From: an uncultured Clostridia bacterium
GTDB lineage: Bacteria > Bacillota > Clostridia > Christensenellales > Borkfalkiaceae
NCBI GenBank assembly: GCA_947175485.1
Contig: CAMWMZ010000011.1
Span: 1-32,410 of the forward strand
Length of the DNA: 32,410 bases
Reading direction: 5' to 3'
Part shown: positions 1-8,546 of the stretch, piece by piece
How positions within the stretch are numbered: position 1 is the first letter of the stretch
Layout: each line of letters begins with the position of its first letter
Program-made: the position numbers and the translations under genes
The notes under the pieces: generated by a model
What the model saw: only the letters and a program-made list of their open reading frames with translations
Database searches by the model: none
What the model was told of the DNA's origin: nothing

Positions 1-16
1 ATGTTTATCTGAAATA

Positions 17-54
17 AACAAGCGCCCGACGGCAACAGCCGTCGGGCGCTTGTT
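17..54 (-). terminator. Rho-independent terminator downstream of rsmI
   Basis: A perfect 17-bp inverted repeat (17-33 with 38-54) encloses the tetranucleotide loop AACA. On the minus strand it lies 23 bases after the rsmI stop codon and is followed by a modestly T-rich tail (TATTTC). It plausibly ends the trmN6-M42-ABC-rsmI transcript. The T-tract is short, so some readthrough is possible. Confidence 0.75.
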
Positions 55-77
55 ATTGCGTTTTGGGCTTGAAGGTT

Positions 78-878
78 TTAAAGCTCCAAAGCGGTTTTAT
101 AAATTTCGGATTTCGAGACGCCGCGGTCTTTTGCAACCTGCTTTATTGCCTCTTTTTTATCCATTCCTCCGCATATATAGTGCGTTAAATGCTCTTTTAC
201 GGTCAATGCGTTCAGCTCGTTTTCGCAGCTTGCGCCTTCCACCAACAGCACGTATTCGCCGCGTTTTTCGCCTTGCAGCCCCTGCGAAAGCATAAACGGA
301 ACAGCCTCCTCGTGCATTTTTGTTATTTCGCGCACGGCGCAGGCGCGCCTTTCGCCGAAAACGGAGTAAACGGCGGATATATCGCGGTCTACGTCTTGCG
401 GGGCGACGTGAAAAATCATAGTCATGTCAAGTTTTTTATACTTTTCCAAAAGCCGCGATTTTTCCCCCGCCTTATCGGGCAAAAAGCCGATGAACGCAAA
501 TTTATCCGCGGGAAAAGCAGACAGCACCAGAGCGGAGAGAGCCGCGTTTGCACCGGGGATTACGGTAAAGGGCGCGCCCTCTTCACTTAAAATTTTGCAA
601 ACAACGTTGCCCGGGTCGGAGATTACCGGCATGCCCGCATCCGAAATAACGGCAACCTCTTTGCCCCCTTTATGGGCGGCGAGAATTTTTAAAGCCGCTT
701 CCCTTTCGTTGAATTTGTGGCACGAATAAAGGGGTTTTTTAATTTCGTAAGCGTTTAAAAGCTTTAACGAACGGCGGGTATCCTCGCAAAAAATTACGTC
801 CGCCGCGCGCAAGGTTTCAAGCGCGCGCAACGTTATGTCCTTTAAATTGCCTATGGGGGTTGCTACAAAATAAATCAT
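78..878 (-). CDS. rsmI: 16S rRNA (cytidine1402-2'-O)-methyltransferase RsmI
   Basis: RsmI uses S-adenosylmethionine to methylate the 2'-O of C1402 in the ribosomal P site of the small subunit. The N-terminus (IYFVATPIGNLKDIT), the SAM-site segment MPVISDPGN and the IPGANAAL stretch are typical of the tetrapyrrole-methylase fold used by this family. The C-terminus ends in a helix-turn-helix-like piece (VSKSEIYK), also usual for RsmI. I start at the ATG at 878, giving 266 aa, because homologues begin right before the VATPIGNL block. An in-frame TTG five codons upstream (893) is the alternative. An AAAGG sequence lies upstream, but its spacing suits neither start well. It is the last gene of a leftward run, 50 bp after the ABC transporter gene and followed by a hairpin terminator. 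Confidence 0.95.
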   Translation of the reverse strand: MIYFVATPIGNLKDITLRALETLRAADVIFCEDTRRSLKLLNAYEIKKPLYSCHKFNEREAALKILAAHKGGKEVAVISDAGMPVISDPGNVVCKILSEEGAPFTVIPGANAALSALVLSAFPADKFAFIGFLPDKAGEKSRLLEKYKKLDMTMIFHVAPQDVDRDISAVYSVFGERRACAVREITKMHEEAVPFMLSQGLQGEKRGEYVLLVEGASCENELNALTVKEHLTHYICGGMDKKEAIKQVAKDRGVSKSEIYKTALEL

Positions 879-928
879 AAACGATAAGTTCAATCCTTTA
901 AGGTTTATTGCGGGAGCGGGCGAAACGG

Positions 929-2671
929 TTAAGCGTTTTTGAACTGGTATTCGTACAGCTCTTTGTAAATTCCGTTCTTTTGCATCAGTTCGGCGTGAGT
1001 GCCACGCTCTTCTATTCCTTTTTGCGTGATAACTATAATTTCGTCGGCGTTTTTAATAGTGGAAAGCCTGTGCGCGACCACGAGGGTTGTTCTGCCCTCG
1101 CTTAAAGACTGCAACGCGTCCTGTATGAGCATTTCCGTTGCGTTATCCAAAGCCGAGGTAGCTTCGTCCAAAATAAGTATAGGCGGATTTTTTAAAAACG
1201 CGCGGGCTATGGAAACGCGCTGTTTTTGCCCGCCGGAAAGCTTTACTCCCCTTTCCCCCACGTTGGTATCATAGCCCTCTGGCAGAGATTTTATATAATC
1301 GTGGATATTGGCTTTTTTTGCGGCTTCTTCTATCTCTTCCTGAGTTGCGGAGAAATTGCCGTAAGCGATATTTTCACGTATTGTGCCGTTGAAAAGAAAA
1401 ACGTCCTGCTGGACTATACCTATATTTTTGCGCAGAGCCTGTCTGTTCAAATCCTTTATATCGTATCCGTCTACGGTGATTTTTCCGCCGTCAGTTTCAT
1501 AAAAACGCGGAATCAGGTGGCAAATCGTGGTTTTGCCGCCGCCCGACGGACCTACGAGGGCGATTGTTTTGCCTGCGGGGATTTTCATTGAAAAATCGGA
1601 AATAACTTTATGCGCGCCCTCGTCGTTTTTATAACCGAAGGTCACGTTTTCAAACACTATATCGCCCGTCAATTTTTCGGGGGATATAGCGTTTTCCTTT
1701 TCTTCTTCGGGCGGGATATCCATAATATCGCAAAAGCGTTTAAAGCCCGTTGCGCCTTCCTGTATCTGCTCGAAAATATTGACGAGCGTGCGTATAGGAG
1801 TAATCAAAACGGTTATATAGAGCACGAAAGCCGAAAATTCGCCCGCGTTTATCAAACCGTAGTAAAAAAACAACCCGCCCGAAAGCAATACGGCGAAATA
1901 GAGAAAGTCCATACAGAAATACATTGCGGAAAAGAACTGACCCATCACCTTGTATTGTCTGCTTTTGGCTTTGACGAAGCTTTTGTTGCCTTTGCCGAAT
2001 TTTTCGCTTTCATGCGATTGCGCTCCGTATGCGCGGGAAACCCTTATCCCCGACACGGCGCTTTCTATATCTGCGTTTATTTCCCCCTGAACCACGCGCA
2101 TATCCTTAAATACGTTCATCATACGCTTGCGCATGGGAATAGAACACAGCACGATAACCGGAACGAAAGCAAACACGATAAGCGTGAGCCAGACGTTTAT
2201 AAAAGCCAGCATTATAAACGCGCCGATAATCGTTACGAAAGACAGAAAAACGTCTTCCGGCCCGTGATGCGCAAGCTCGGAAATTTCAAACAAGTCGTTA
2301 GTCATACGGCTCATTATAACTCCCGTTTTATTGTTGTCGAAATACGAAAACGGAAGCTTTTGCAAGTGGCTGAAAAGCTCCGCGCGCATATCCGCCTGCA
2401 TTCTTACTCCGACGAGATGCCCCCAATATTGCAACACGAAATTAAGCGCCGCTTTGAGAACGTAAAAGCCGAGAAGCAATCCCGCGCCGACGAGAAGCAT
2501 ATTTAAAAGCGCGTTCGGAACATAGTTGTTTATTATCTCTTTTGTTACAAACGGATATACCAGGTTGACAACCGAAATTATAAACGCGCAAAGCATATCT
2601 ATAATAAACAGTTTTTTGTGCGGTTTATAATATTTTGCAAACCTGCGTATATAACCCTTTTTTTCTTTCAT
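929..2671 (-). CDS. ABC transporter, fused permease and ATP-binding protein (MsbA/MdlB-like half exporter)
   Basis: This 580-aa half transporter has an N-terminal six-helix membrane domain (about residues 20-310) and a C-terminal ATPase. The ATPase shows Walker A GPSGGGKT (374-381), a Q-loop QQD (421-423), signature LSGGQ (478-482), Walker B ILILDE (498-503) and an H-loop in VVAHRLS. This is the architecture of exporters for lipids, peptides or drugs that work as homo- or heterodimers; the substrate cannot be told from sequence. Only one half-transporter gene is present, so it probably homodimerises or pairs with a partner elsewhere. The ATG follows the stop codon of the upstream M42 peptidase gene without any gap (TAA then ATG), which implies translational coupling. 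Confidence 0.93.
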   Translation of the reverse strand: MKEKKGYIRRFAKYYKPHKKLFIIDMLCAFIISVVNLVYPFVTKEIINNYVPNALLNMLLVGAGLLLGFYVLKAALNFVLQYWGHLVGVRMQADMRAELFSHLQKLPFSYFDNNKTGVIMSRMTNDLFEISELAHHGPEDVFLSFVTIIGAFIMLAFINVWLTLIVFAFVPVIVLCSIPMRKRMMNVFKDMRVVQGEINADIESAVSGIRVSRAYGAQSHESEKFGKGNKSFVKAKSRQYKVMGQFFSAMYFCMDFLYFAVLLSGGLFFYYGLINAGEFSAFVLYITVLITPIRTLVNIFEQIQEGATGFKRFCDIMDIPPEEEKENAISPEKLTGDIVFENVTFGYKNDEGAHKVISDFSMKIPAGKTIALVGPSGGGKTTICHLIPRFYETDGGKITVDGYDIKDLNRQALRKNIGIVQQDVFLFNGTIRENIAYGNFSATQEEIEEAAKKANIHDYIKSLPEGYDTNVGERGVKLSGGQKQRVSIARAFLKNPPILILDEATSALDNATEMLIQDALQSLSEGRTTLVVAHRLSTIKNADEIIVITQKGIEERGTHAELMQKNGIYKELYEYQFKNA

Positions 2672-3733
2672 TTAAAATCCCTTTAAAATTTCCGGCGTAA
2701 GCGCTTTGCATATTTCCGCACCGAGATTTACTACGCTTTGGAAATCCTCTTCCGTTGCGATACCGTTAAAGGTATGAATATATCTTACCGGTATACCCGC
2801 AACGATTACGGGCGTTCCGCCGTTTGACGAAATTATATAAGCGCCGTTGTTGCCGCCACCTCTGCGCACAGCCATCTGCACTTTGATTTTGTTCTTTTTT
2901 GCAACCTCGCGCGCAAACGTTGTAAACCGCGGCGAACAGATAACGGTTGCGTCCATATGCCTGAGCATTACTCCGCCGCGCAATGCGTCCTGAACCATAT
3001 AAGCGGGCGCGGAGGTATCGTCGGCCGGACAGCCCTCGAAGCAGATTGCCGCGTCTGCCTTTACACGGTACATAGCGGCGGTTATTCCGCGTTCCCCCAC
3101 CTCCTCCTGCGAAGAGATTACCCCTATAATATCCACGTTTAACGGCGCATTTTGCAATAATTTTATGCATTTTAAAAGAGCTGCGACGCCCATTCTGTCG
3201 TCAAAGGCTTTGCCGTGCAAAACGCCGTGTTTTTTATCGTATTCGAACGGCGAAAGCGGCACAACGGGAGCGCCGATTTCAATACCGAAAGCCGCGGCTT
3301 CTTCAGCGCAGGTTGCGCCGATATCTATTACGAGGTTATCATAGCTTACGGGCGCGTTTTTCTGTTCCGCCGTCATAAGATGGGGCGGCATTGCCGCAAT
3401 TACCCCCGATATATAGCCCGTTTTAGTGTATATCTGCACTTTTGAAGAGGGGAGGCATTTTTCGTTCCAGCCGCCTATCGGAATAAAGCGGAGCGTGCCG
3501 TCCGGCTTTATTGCCTGAACCATGAAACCGACCTCGTCGGAGTGAGCGTCCAAAAGAACGAGAGGGCGGTTGCCCTTGTTGTATTGCGGATAAATATATA
3601 AGTTGCGCATGCTGTCTTCTTCAAACCGCGCAATTCCCTTTAAATAATCGCGTGCAACTAAAAGCACCTCGTCTTCAAAGCCCGAAGCGCCGCGGCAGTT
3701 GCAAAGCTTTTCCAAAAGTTCTATATCGTTCAT
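2672..3733 (-). CDS. M42-family metallo-aminopeptidase
   Basis: This is a 353-aa cytosolic dinuclear-metal aminopeptidase of family M42 (TET/PepA-like, often annotated as glutamyl aminopeptidase or 'endoglucanase M'). Visible metal and catalytic positions are H64 in LDAHSDEVG, D178/D179 in FDDRMG, the E210-E211 pair in SSQEEVGERG, E233 in CFEGCPADD, and H320 in VRYIHTF. Such enzymes form large tetrahedral complexes and trim short peptides after proteasome-like degradation; that is family knowledge, not seen here. An upstream GGAG lies in good position before ATG 3733. The gene follows trmN6 by 39 bp and abuts the ABC transporter gene, so the three are likely co-transcribed. Physiological substrates are unknown. 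Confidence 0.93.
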   Translation of the reverse strand: MNDIELLEKLCNCRGASGFEDEVLLVARDYLKGIARFEEDSMRNLYIYPQYNKGNRPLVLLDAHSDEVGFMVQAIKPDGTLRFIPIGGWNEKCLPSSKVQIYTKTGYISGVIAAMPPHLMTAEQKNAPVSYDNLVIDIGATCAEEAAAFGIEIGAPVVPLSPFEYDKKHGVLHGKAFDDRMGVAALLKCIKLLQNAPLNVDIIGVISSQEEVGERGITAAMYRVKADAAICFEGCPADDTSAPAYMVQDALRGGVMLRHMDATVICSPRFTTFAREVAKKNKIKVQMAVRRGGGNNGAYIISSNGGTPVIVAGIPVRYIHTFNGIATEEDFQSVVNLGAEICKALTPEILKGF

Positions 3734-3772
3734 ATTAATTCTCCTTTAAAATCAAGTTTTAAATGCGGCGGA

Positions 3773-4444
3773 CTATTTCGCGTTTATCAGCGCGGGCAAC
3801 ACCTCAACTCCCTCTTTGCCGCCTTTAACCGCCTCAATCATAACAAGATAAGGCTTTGCCGTTTGCGTGCCTGAAACGAATTGCAGCCGCTTGGGTTCCA
3901 GCCCGCGGTTTTTCAAAGCGCAGATAACCTCTGCCACCCTGTCCGCGCGGTTTATGACTGCAAAGCGCCCGCCGAATTTCAGCTTGCGGAAAGCCGCTTC
4001 CGCGATTTCTTTGAAGGTAAGCGTAATTTCTTTGCGGCAGATTGCCTTTTCGTAGACCTCGTTTTCAAACCCGCCGCGCTCATAAGGGGGGTTGCACAGT
4101 ATAAGCGAAAATTTATCGTCGTATTCCCTACCTATATCCTGTAAGCGCTTACAGACGATATCGCACGCAAAGCCGTTCATTTCCGCCGTGCGGCGAGACA
4201 TGTCGGCTAAGCTTTCCTGCATTTCGAAAAGCGTCAAAGATGAAATTTTCGGGTTTAAGCACATAAAATGAAACCCGACCACGCCGCTGCCCGAACAAAA
4301 ATCGGCGACATTGTCGCCGTATTTGGCGCGCGCGAAACGCGACAAAAGGACGCTGTCCGAAGTGAAGCGGTAAAGCGCCGTATTTTGTATTATCTTTTTA
4401 TCGCCGAAAAATTCTTCCAGCACTTCGTTTTCTTTGAGTTGCAT
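3773..4444 (-). CDS. trmN6: tRNA1(Val) adenine-37 N6-methyltransferase-like protein
   Basis: This 223-aa class I SAM-dependent methyltransferase has motif I DFCSGSGVVG (48-57) and the N6-adenine catalytic motif NPPY (118-121). The N-terminal segment RFTSDSVLLSRFA is the usual TrmN6 (YfiC) lead-in. Family members methylate A37 of tRNA1(Val) in E. coli, but in Gram-positives the exact tRNA target is inferred. No clear Shine-Dalgarno sequence precedes ATG 4444. The gene begins 16 bp after the ferredoxin terminator, so it may depend on readthrough or on a weak promoter embedded in that short gap. It is the first gene of the trmN6-M42-ABC-rsmI run. Confidence 0.9.
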   Translation of the reverse strand: MQLKENEVLEEFFGDKKIIQNTALYRFTSDSVLLSRFARAKYGDNVADFCSGSGVVGFHFMCLNPKISSLTLFEMQESLADMSRRTAEMNGFACDIVCKRLQDIGREYDDKFSLILCNPPYERGGFENEVYEKAICRKEITLTFKEIAEAAFRKLKFGGRFAVINRADRVAEVICALKNRGLEPKRLQFVSGTQTAKPYLVMIEAVKGGKEGVEVLPALINAK

Positions 4445-4460
4445 TGCGTTAACAAATATA

Positions 4461-4490
4461 AGAGAAAAAGGCGGGTCGCCCCGCCTTTCT
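4461..4490 (-). terminator. Rho-independent terminator of the ferredoxin gene
   Basis: A 9-bp perfect stem (4467-4475 with 4480-4488, loop TCGC) lies 12 bp after the ferredoxin stop. On the minus strand it is followed by the T-rich tail TTCTCTT, making a good intrinsic terminator. Confidence 0.85.
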
Positions 4491-4500
4491 TTCTTTTAAA

Positions 4501-4671
4501 TTACTCGGCTTTGATTGCGCCGGTAGGGCAAACGTCCTCGCACGCGCCGCAGTCGATGCAGACGTCGGGGTCAACCACATACTTGTCGGGACCTTCCGAA
4601 ATAGCCTCTACGGGGCAGGTTGCAGCGCACGCGCCGCAGCTTACGCACTCGTCGGTGATTACATGTGCCAT
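4501..4671 (-). CDS. 2[4Fe-4S] ferredoxin, 56 aa
   Basis: Reading the minus strand gives a 56-residue clostridial-type ferredoxin with two near-identical cluster motifs: CVSCGACAATCP (Cys 9, 12, 15, 19) and CIDCGACEDVCP (Cys 38, 41, 44, 48). The internal pseudo-twofold repeat is typical of the 55-aa bacterial ferredoxins that carry low-potential electrons, for example with pyruvate:ferredoxin oxidoreductase or hydrogenase. A strong GGAGG sits 7 bases before the ATG. The gene has its own promoter (4705-4733) and terminator, so it is a monocistronic unit. Its presence fits an anaerobic fermentative lifestyle; that is inference. Confidence 0.96.
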   Translation of the reverse strand: MAHVITDECVSCGACAATCPVEAISEGPDKYVVDPDVCIDCGACEDVCPTGAIKAE

Positions 4672-4704
4672 AATATTCCTCCGTTTTAATACGTTTGTTT
4701 TTGC

Positions 4705-4733
4705 ATTATATCATACTTTTTTTAATGTGTAAA
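4705..4733 (-). promoter_or_regulatory. sigma-A type promoter of the ferredoxin gene
   Basis: On the minus strand TTTACA (4728-4733) and TATAAT (4705-4710) are separated by exactly 17 bp. The predicted start of transcription is about 4698, giving a short leader with the GGAGG site. Confidence 0.8.
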
Positions 4734-4757
4734 GAGGTAAACGGAATTTTTTGAAAA

Positions 4758-5648
4758 TTAATCGTTTTTGCCGCCGTCTTCAAGACCTTTCAAATCTTCG
4801 GGGGCTTCATCCTTTTCCTCTTTTTCGGGCTTGGGACGATGGAATTTAAGGGCTTCCACGGGATAATCGCGGAAAGATACGCTGTCTTTCTGCTTATCTT
4901 CTATTCTGACGCGCACCTGCATTTTGAGCATATCCACGTTTACCACAAGCCCCTTTCCGTCGGGCGTGCCCACCTCCGAGCCGAGCTTGGGAACGCGCTT
5001 GCACGCGTCGGCGTAATAATCGTTTTCATAACCGAGGCAACACATAAGTCTGCCGCACAAGCCCGATATTTTAACGGGGTTTAACGACAGCCCCTGATTT
5101 TTAGCCATTTTTATGGAAACTTTTTTGATATCGGGCATACAGCTTGCACAGCAGCACTCCCTGCCGCAAGGCGCTATACCGCCCATAAGCTTTATTTCGT
5201 CGCGGATACCGACCTGACGCAGCTCTATACGCATATGGAACGTTGAAGAAAGCTCTTTTACAAGCTCGCGGAAATCCACCCTTTGGGGTGACGAATAATA
5301 AAACACGGCTTTAGACCCGTCGAACGCGAACTCACAATCGATAAGCTTCATATCAAGCTTGTGTTTTTCAATCTTTTCGCGCACGGTCTGCATTGCCGTT
5401 AAGCGCCTTTCCGCATTTTTACGGTGCGTTTCTTCGTCGCGCGGGGTTGCAATGCGGATTACGGGCTTTAAAGGAAGTTTCAGCCCCGCATCGTCCATTT
5501 CCGTGCGCGGAATTACTACGGTAGCGTATTCCGTTCCGCGCGCAGTTTCCACAACCACGCCTTTGCCGATTTCGTAATTTCCTTTGCCGGGGGCGAAATA
5601 ATAAACTTTTCCGCCCTCTTTAAAGGTTACTCCGATAATTTCTGCCAT
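4758..5648 (-). CDS. ricT: PSP1-domain protein RicT (YaaT)
   Basis: This 296-aa protein has the PSP1 domain (about residues 60-150) and the Cys-rich signature GGIAPCGRECCCASC (156-170), followed by SGLCGRLMCCLGYE (195-208). In Bacillus, RicT joins RicA and RicF in the Fe-S-containing Y-complex that adjusts RNase Y specificity and influences sporulation and competence. The conserved cysteines C161, C165-C167, C170, C198, C203 and C204 are all present, so cluster binding is plausible. It overlaps the 3' end of holB by 22 bp, and the tmk-holB-ricT order matches the Bacillus tmk-holB-yaaT cluster. The C-terminus is a short acidic/Lys-rich tail. Confidence 0.95.
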   Translation of the reverse strand: MAEIIGVTFKEGGKVYYFAPGKGNYEIGKGVVVETARGTEYATVVIPRTEMDDAGLKLPLKPVIRIATPRDEETHRKNAERRLTAMQTVREKIEKHKLDMKLIDCEFAFDGSKAVFYYSSPQRVDFRELVKELSSTFHMRIELRQVGIRDEIKLMGGIAPCGRECCCASCMPDIKKVSIKMAKNQGLSLNPVKISGLCGRLMCCLGYENDYYADACKRVPKLGSEVGTPDGKGLVVNVDMLKMQVRVRIEDKQKDSVSFRDYPVEALKFHRPKPEKEEKDEAPEDLKGLEDGGKND

Positions 5649-6535
5649 TTTTCGTTCTCCTCTACGACCCCAAGCATAAAGCCGTATAACAGCCCCTGAA
5701 AGAAAGCGTTGAACTTTAAATCAGCAAACGCTCCGTTCAAGCTTTCAATCGCGTATATCAGCGCCGGCTGTAAGAGAGGCAAACTCTCTTTGCCGCCGAG
5801 CGCCGCAAAGTAAAGCCTTTGCATTTCACACAAAAGCTCGTTTTTATATTTCGTATCGCCGTATTTGGCGGCGACGGCACCTATTTCCCCGACGCGCGTA
5901 ACCGAACAGATTTCTTTTGCGGCTTTTAAAATTTCGCCGAACCAGCCGCCGAGCGCCATATTTTCGGCAACGCCCAAAATTCCGTTTGCGCTCTTTGCCG
6001 CCGACGCGTTGATTTCCCTGTGCGCCTGCCTTTCCAAAGCCGCGAAAATCTGAACCTCTGTAAAAGGCGCTATTTCCAGAATTCTGACGCGCGATTTAAC
6101 GGTATCGAGAACGGGTGCGAGCGAACAGGCGCCCAAAAGAAAATGAACGCCTTCAAGCGGCTCTTCAAGGGTTTTTAAAAGCTTGTTCTGAAGCAGTGCG
6201 GAAGCCGTATCGAAGCCGCTTATGACGTAAAGCTTTTTTCTGCCTTCAACGGGGCGCATAGCGCAGTCGTCTAAAATTTCAGAAACCGCTTCCGCCGTGA
6301 GTTTTTTATCGTCTGCAGGATAAACTTTTAAATCGGAATAGCTTCCGTTTAAAATCCTTGCGCCGAGCGGGCTGTTTTCCTGCGCGCCGAAAAATTTAAG
6401 CGCAAACAGCATGAGCGCGCTTTTAAGGTTTTTTACGTCGGGAAAGTTCAGCATATATGCGTGTGAAATCTTGCCCGCTTCGCAATCGCCGCAAAAAATT
6501 TTATATGCAGTTGTTCCGAAAATCAGTTCTTTCAC
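5627..6535 (-). CDS. holB: DNA polymerase III delta-prime subunit
   Basis: The 302-aa product is the clamp-loader delta' subunit, which helps load the beta clamp (DnaN, also in this window) onto primed DNA. Recognisable segments are ISHAYML near the N-terminus, the core LLQNKLLKTLEEPLEG and VKSRVRILE. No Walker A motif is visible, as expected for delta', which does not hydrolyse ATP. Translation starts at GTG 6535, immediately after the tmk stop codon (TAA then GTG), so the two genes are coupled. The end of the gene overlaps ricT by 22 bp. Sequence conservation is lower than in its neighbours, which is normal for this subunit. Confidence 0.92.
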   Translation of the reverse strand: MKELIFGTTAYKIFCGDCEAGKISHAYMLNFPDVKNLKSALMLFALKFFGAQENSPLGARILNGSYSDLKVYPADDKKLTAEAVSEILDDCAMRPVEGRKKLYVISGFDTASALLQNKLLKTLEEPLEGVHFLLGACSLAPVLDTVKSRVRILEIAPFTEVQIFAALERQAHREINASAAKSANGILGVAENMALGGWFGEILKAAKEICSVTRVGEIGAVAAKYGDTKYKNELLCEMQRLYFAALGGKESLPLLQPALIYAIESLNGAFADLKFNAFFQGLLYGFMLGVVEENEKWQKLSE

Positions 6536-7159
6536 TTATTTGATAATTTCTTTTTCTTTAAGTAAATTTTTGACGTTTTCCGCCGTTTCATACTTAGTGC
6601 CGCCGCAGTAAACCGCGCATATATCGGGGTGTTTTTCAATTAAAGCCTTGTAGCCTGCGTAAACCCTTTCATGAAAGGCAAGCCCGAGCTGTTCCATTCT
6701 GTCGTCTTTATCGGCGCCGTGCTTTCTTTTAAACGCTTCCGTGGGAGAAATATCCAAAAACACCGTGATATCCGCGGGGTAATTGCAGATTGCGGCTTTA
6801 TTTATGCTTTCTATAAAGTCTTCTCCAAGCCCGCGCGCATAGCCCTGATAGGCAAGCGAAGAATAAATATATCTGTCGCAGACGACAAGCTTGCCCGCCT
6901 CCAAAGCGGGGATAACCGTTTCTTTAAGATGTTGAATTCTTGCCGCGGCGTACAAAAGCGCCTCGCACTCGTCGCACATCGCGGTGTTTTTTCCGTTTAA
7001 AATAATTTTGCGGATTTCTTCCGAAATTTCACTGCCGCCCGGCTCACGCGTCATAATAAAATCGGCGCCGGTTTTGGTAAGATATTCGGAAAGCAATTTT
7101 AACTGCGTGCTTTTGCCTGAGCCTTCACAGCCCTCGAAAGCAACGAACTTCCCTCTCAT
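6536..7159 (-). CDS. tmk: Thymidylate kinase
   Basis: The 207-aa enzyme phosphorylates dTMP to dTDP with ATP, an essential step of dTTP synthesis. It has the P-loop FEGCEGSGKST (residues 8-18), the dTMP-binding TREPGG, and the DRYIYSSLAYQG motif. Length is typical. It overlaps the decarboxylase gene by 4 bp (7156-7159) and its stop touches holB, showing tight coupling within the greA-lysS-decarboxylase-tmk-holB-ricT operon. Confidence 0.97.
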   Translation of the reverse strand: MRGKFVAFEGCEGSGKSTQLKLLSEYLTKTGADFIMTREPGGSEISEEIRKIILNGKNTAMCDECEALLYAAARIQHLKETVIPALEAGKLVVCDRYIYSSLAYQGYARGLGEDFIESINKAAICNYPADITVFLDISPTEAFKRKHGADKDDRMEQLGLAFHERVYAGYKALIEKHPDICAVYCGGTKYETAENVKNLLKEKEIIK

Positions 7160-8496
7160 TTAGCTACCACCCGTATTTTTCCGTTTTCAAGCCCGAAAAC
7201 GTTTTTTGCCTTAGTAAGTATTTTTACCGCCTCATCGGATATTATTTCACCCGCGACTATTACCGGAGTGCAAGGGGGCGCGACGCCCGCGTTTTGTGCG
7301 CTCATCATGCCAGCCGCAGCCGAAAGCGGAACAAGCGCGTGCTTTTGCCTCAACGCGTATTGGAAGCTGTACGTTCTTTCCGCCGCGGGCAGAACGGGCA
7401 TTTTAACAAAGGATTTTTTTAATTTTTTGTTTGATTTTACAGCCGTGAGCGCAGATAAAAGCTTATTCAAATCAGCCGCGGTATTCATCGGCGAAAGATA
7501 AAATAAAATATATTTTCCGTCGGAAAGCTCGGCGTATACTCCCTTTTTTTCAAGAATTTCGGCAACTGCGTCGGCGGAAACCCCAAAAGGCTCGCAATCC
7601 ACGGCGAGCTTTGCCCAGTCTTCGGACTGATATACTTCAAAAGGACACTTTTCTTTGAACGACTGCACCGCCGCTTTTGCTTCTTCTAAAATTTTGAGGT
7701 TGTTTTTAAGATATTTATATCCGTATTCCACAGAAGCCATAACGGGGAAGCTCGGAGAAGTGGTGCGGAATATCGAAAGACCTTCTTCAAGCTCTGGAAT
7801 AAGATTTTCTTCGTTTGCAAAAACAGCCGCGCCCTGGGTTAACGCAGGCAGAGTTTTATGCGCGCTTTCCGCCCATAAATCCGCGTAAAGTCCCGCATAT
7901 TGCCGCTCCGATTGCTCAAACGCAAGGTGTGCGCCGTGTGCGCCGTCAACTAAAAGATATCTGTTGTGCCGCTTCAAAATCCCGGAATATTCTTTGAGTG
8001 GCGCAACGTTTCCGTAATAATCGGGCGAGGTTACGACAAGCCCCGAAATAGTTCTGTCGTTATCCAGAAGCTTTTCTATAAGCTCGGGGGCGGGAGGCAA
8101 CAAAACCCCGTCTTTATAATCGCCCTGCACCACAACGGGTTCCAGCCCGAAAAGCTTACACGCGTTCCAAACGCTTTGATGGCTGTTTCTGGGCACGATG
8201 ATTTTAGTGCCGAGCTTTCTGACCGCAAAAATAATGGAGAGAACTCCCGATGAACAGCCGTCGGTAAGAATATAACCTCTCTTTGCACCGACGATTTCCG
8301 CCAAATCACGTTCAGCGCCGGCAATAATTCCCGAAGGGCACAAAAGATTGTCGGTATAAGAAAGCTCGGTTACGTCCAACGGCGCAACCGTAAACTTAGT
8401 TTTAAAATCCCCCCTTGCCTTATGCCCGGGCATATGAAAGGATTTATCCGCTTTTGTATGCTCTTTGAGTGCGTTATATATGAGATAGTTATACAT
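7156..8496 (-). CDS. PLP-dependent Orn/Lys/Arg decarboxylase family protein (YaaO-like)
   Basis: This 446-aa fold-type I PLP enzyme belongs to the short Orn/Lys/Arg decarboxylase group. Visible features are FHMPGHK near the N-terminus (20-26), LTDGCSSG (78-84), the cofactor-binding DGAHGAH (184-190) and the Schiff-base lysine K214 in SAHKTLPALTQGA. The N-terminal wing domain of the large inducible decarboxylases is absent, as in YaaO/SpeA of Bacillus, which also sits next to tmk. The product is probably a polyamine such as cadaverine, agmatine or putrescine, but substrate choice cannot be read from sequence. It starts 50 bp after lysS ends and overlaps tmk by 4 bp. Confidence 0.92.
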   Translation of the reverse strand: MYNYLIYNALKEHTKADKSFHMPGHKARGDFKTKFTVAPLDVTELSYTDNLLCPSGIIAGAERDLAEIVGAKRGYILTDGCSSGVLSIIFAVRKLGTKIIVPRNSHQSVWNACKLFGLEPVVVQGDYKDGVLLPPAPELIEKLLDNDRTISGLVVTSPDYYGNVAPLKEYSGILKRHNRYLLVDGAHGAHLAFEQSERQYAGLYADLWAESAHKTLPALTQGAAVFANEENLIPELEEGLSIFRTTSPSFPVMASVEYGYKYLKNNLKILEEAKAAVQSFKEKCPFEVYQSEDWAKLAVDCEPFGVSADAVAEILEKKGVYAELSDGKYILFYLSPMNTAADLNKLLSALTAVKSNKKLKKSFVKMPVLPAAERTYSFQYALRQKHALVPLSAAAGMMSAQNAGVAPPCTPVIVAGEIISDEAVKILTKAKNVFGLENGKIRVVAK

Positions 8497-8546
8497 ATCA
8501 AGCTTATTTATATTGCGCCCGTTATCGGGTTCAATAAAGTTTCCTG

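Noticed and set aside
1610-2506. 298-codon rightward frame opposite the ABC transporter
   Set aside because: Composition (many His, Tyr, Arg) and lack of motifs mark it as a mirror of the ABC gene, which has complete Walker and signature motifs.
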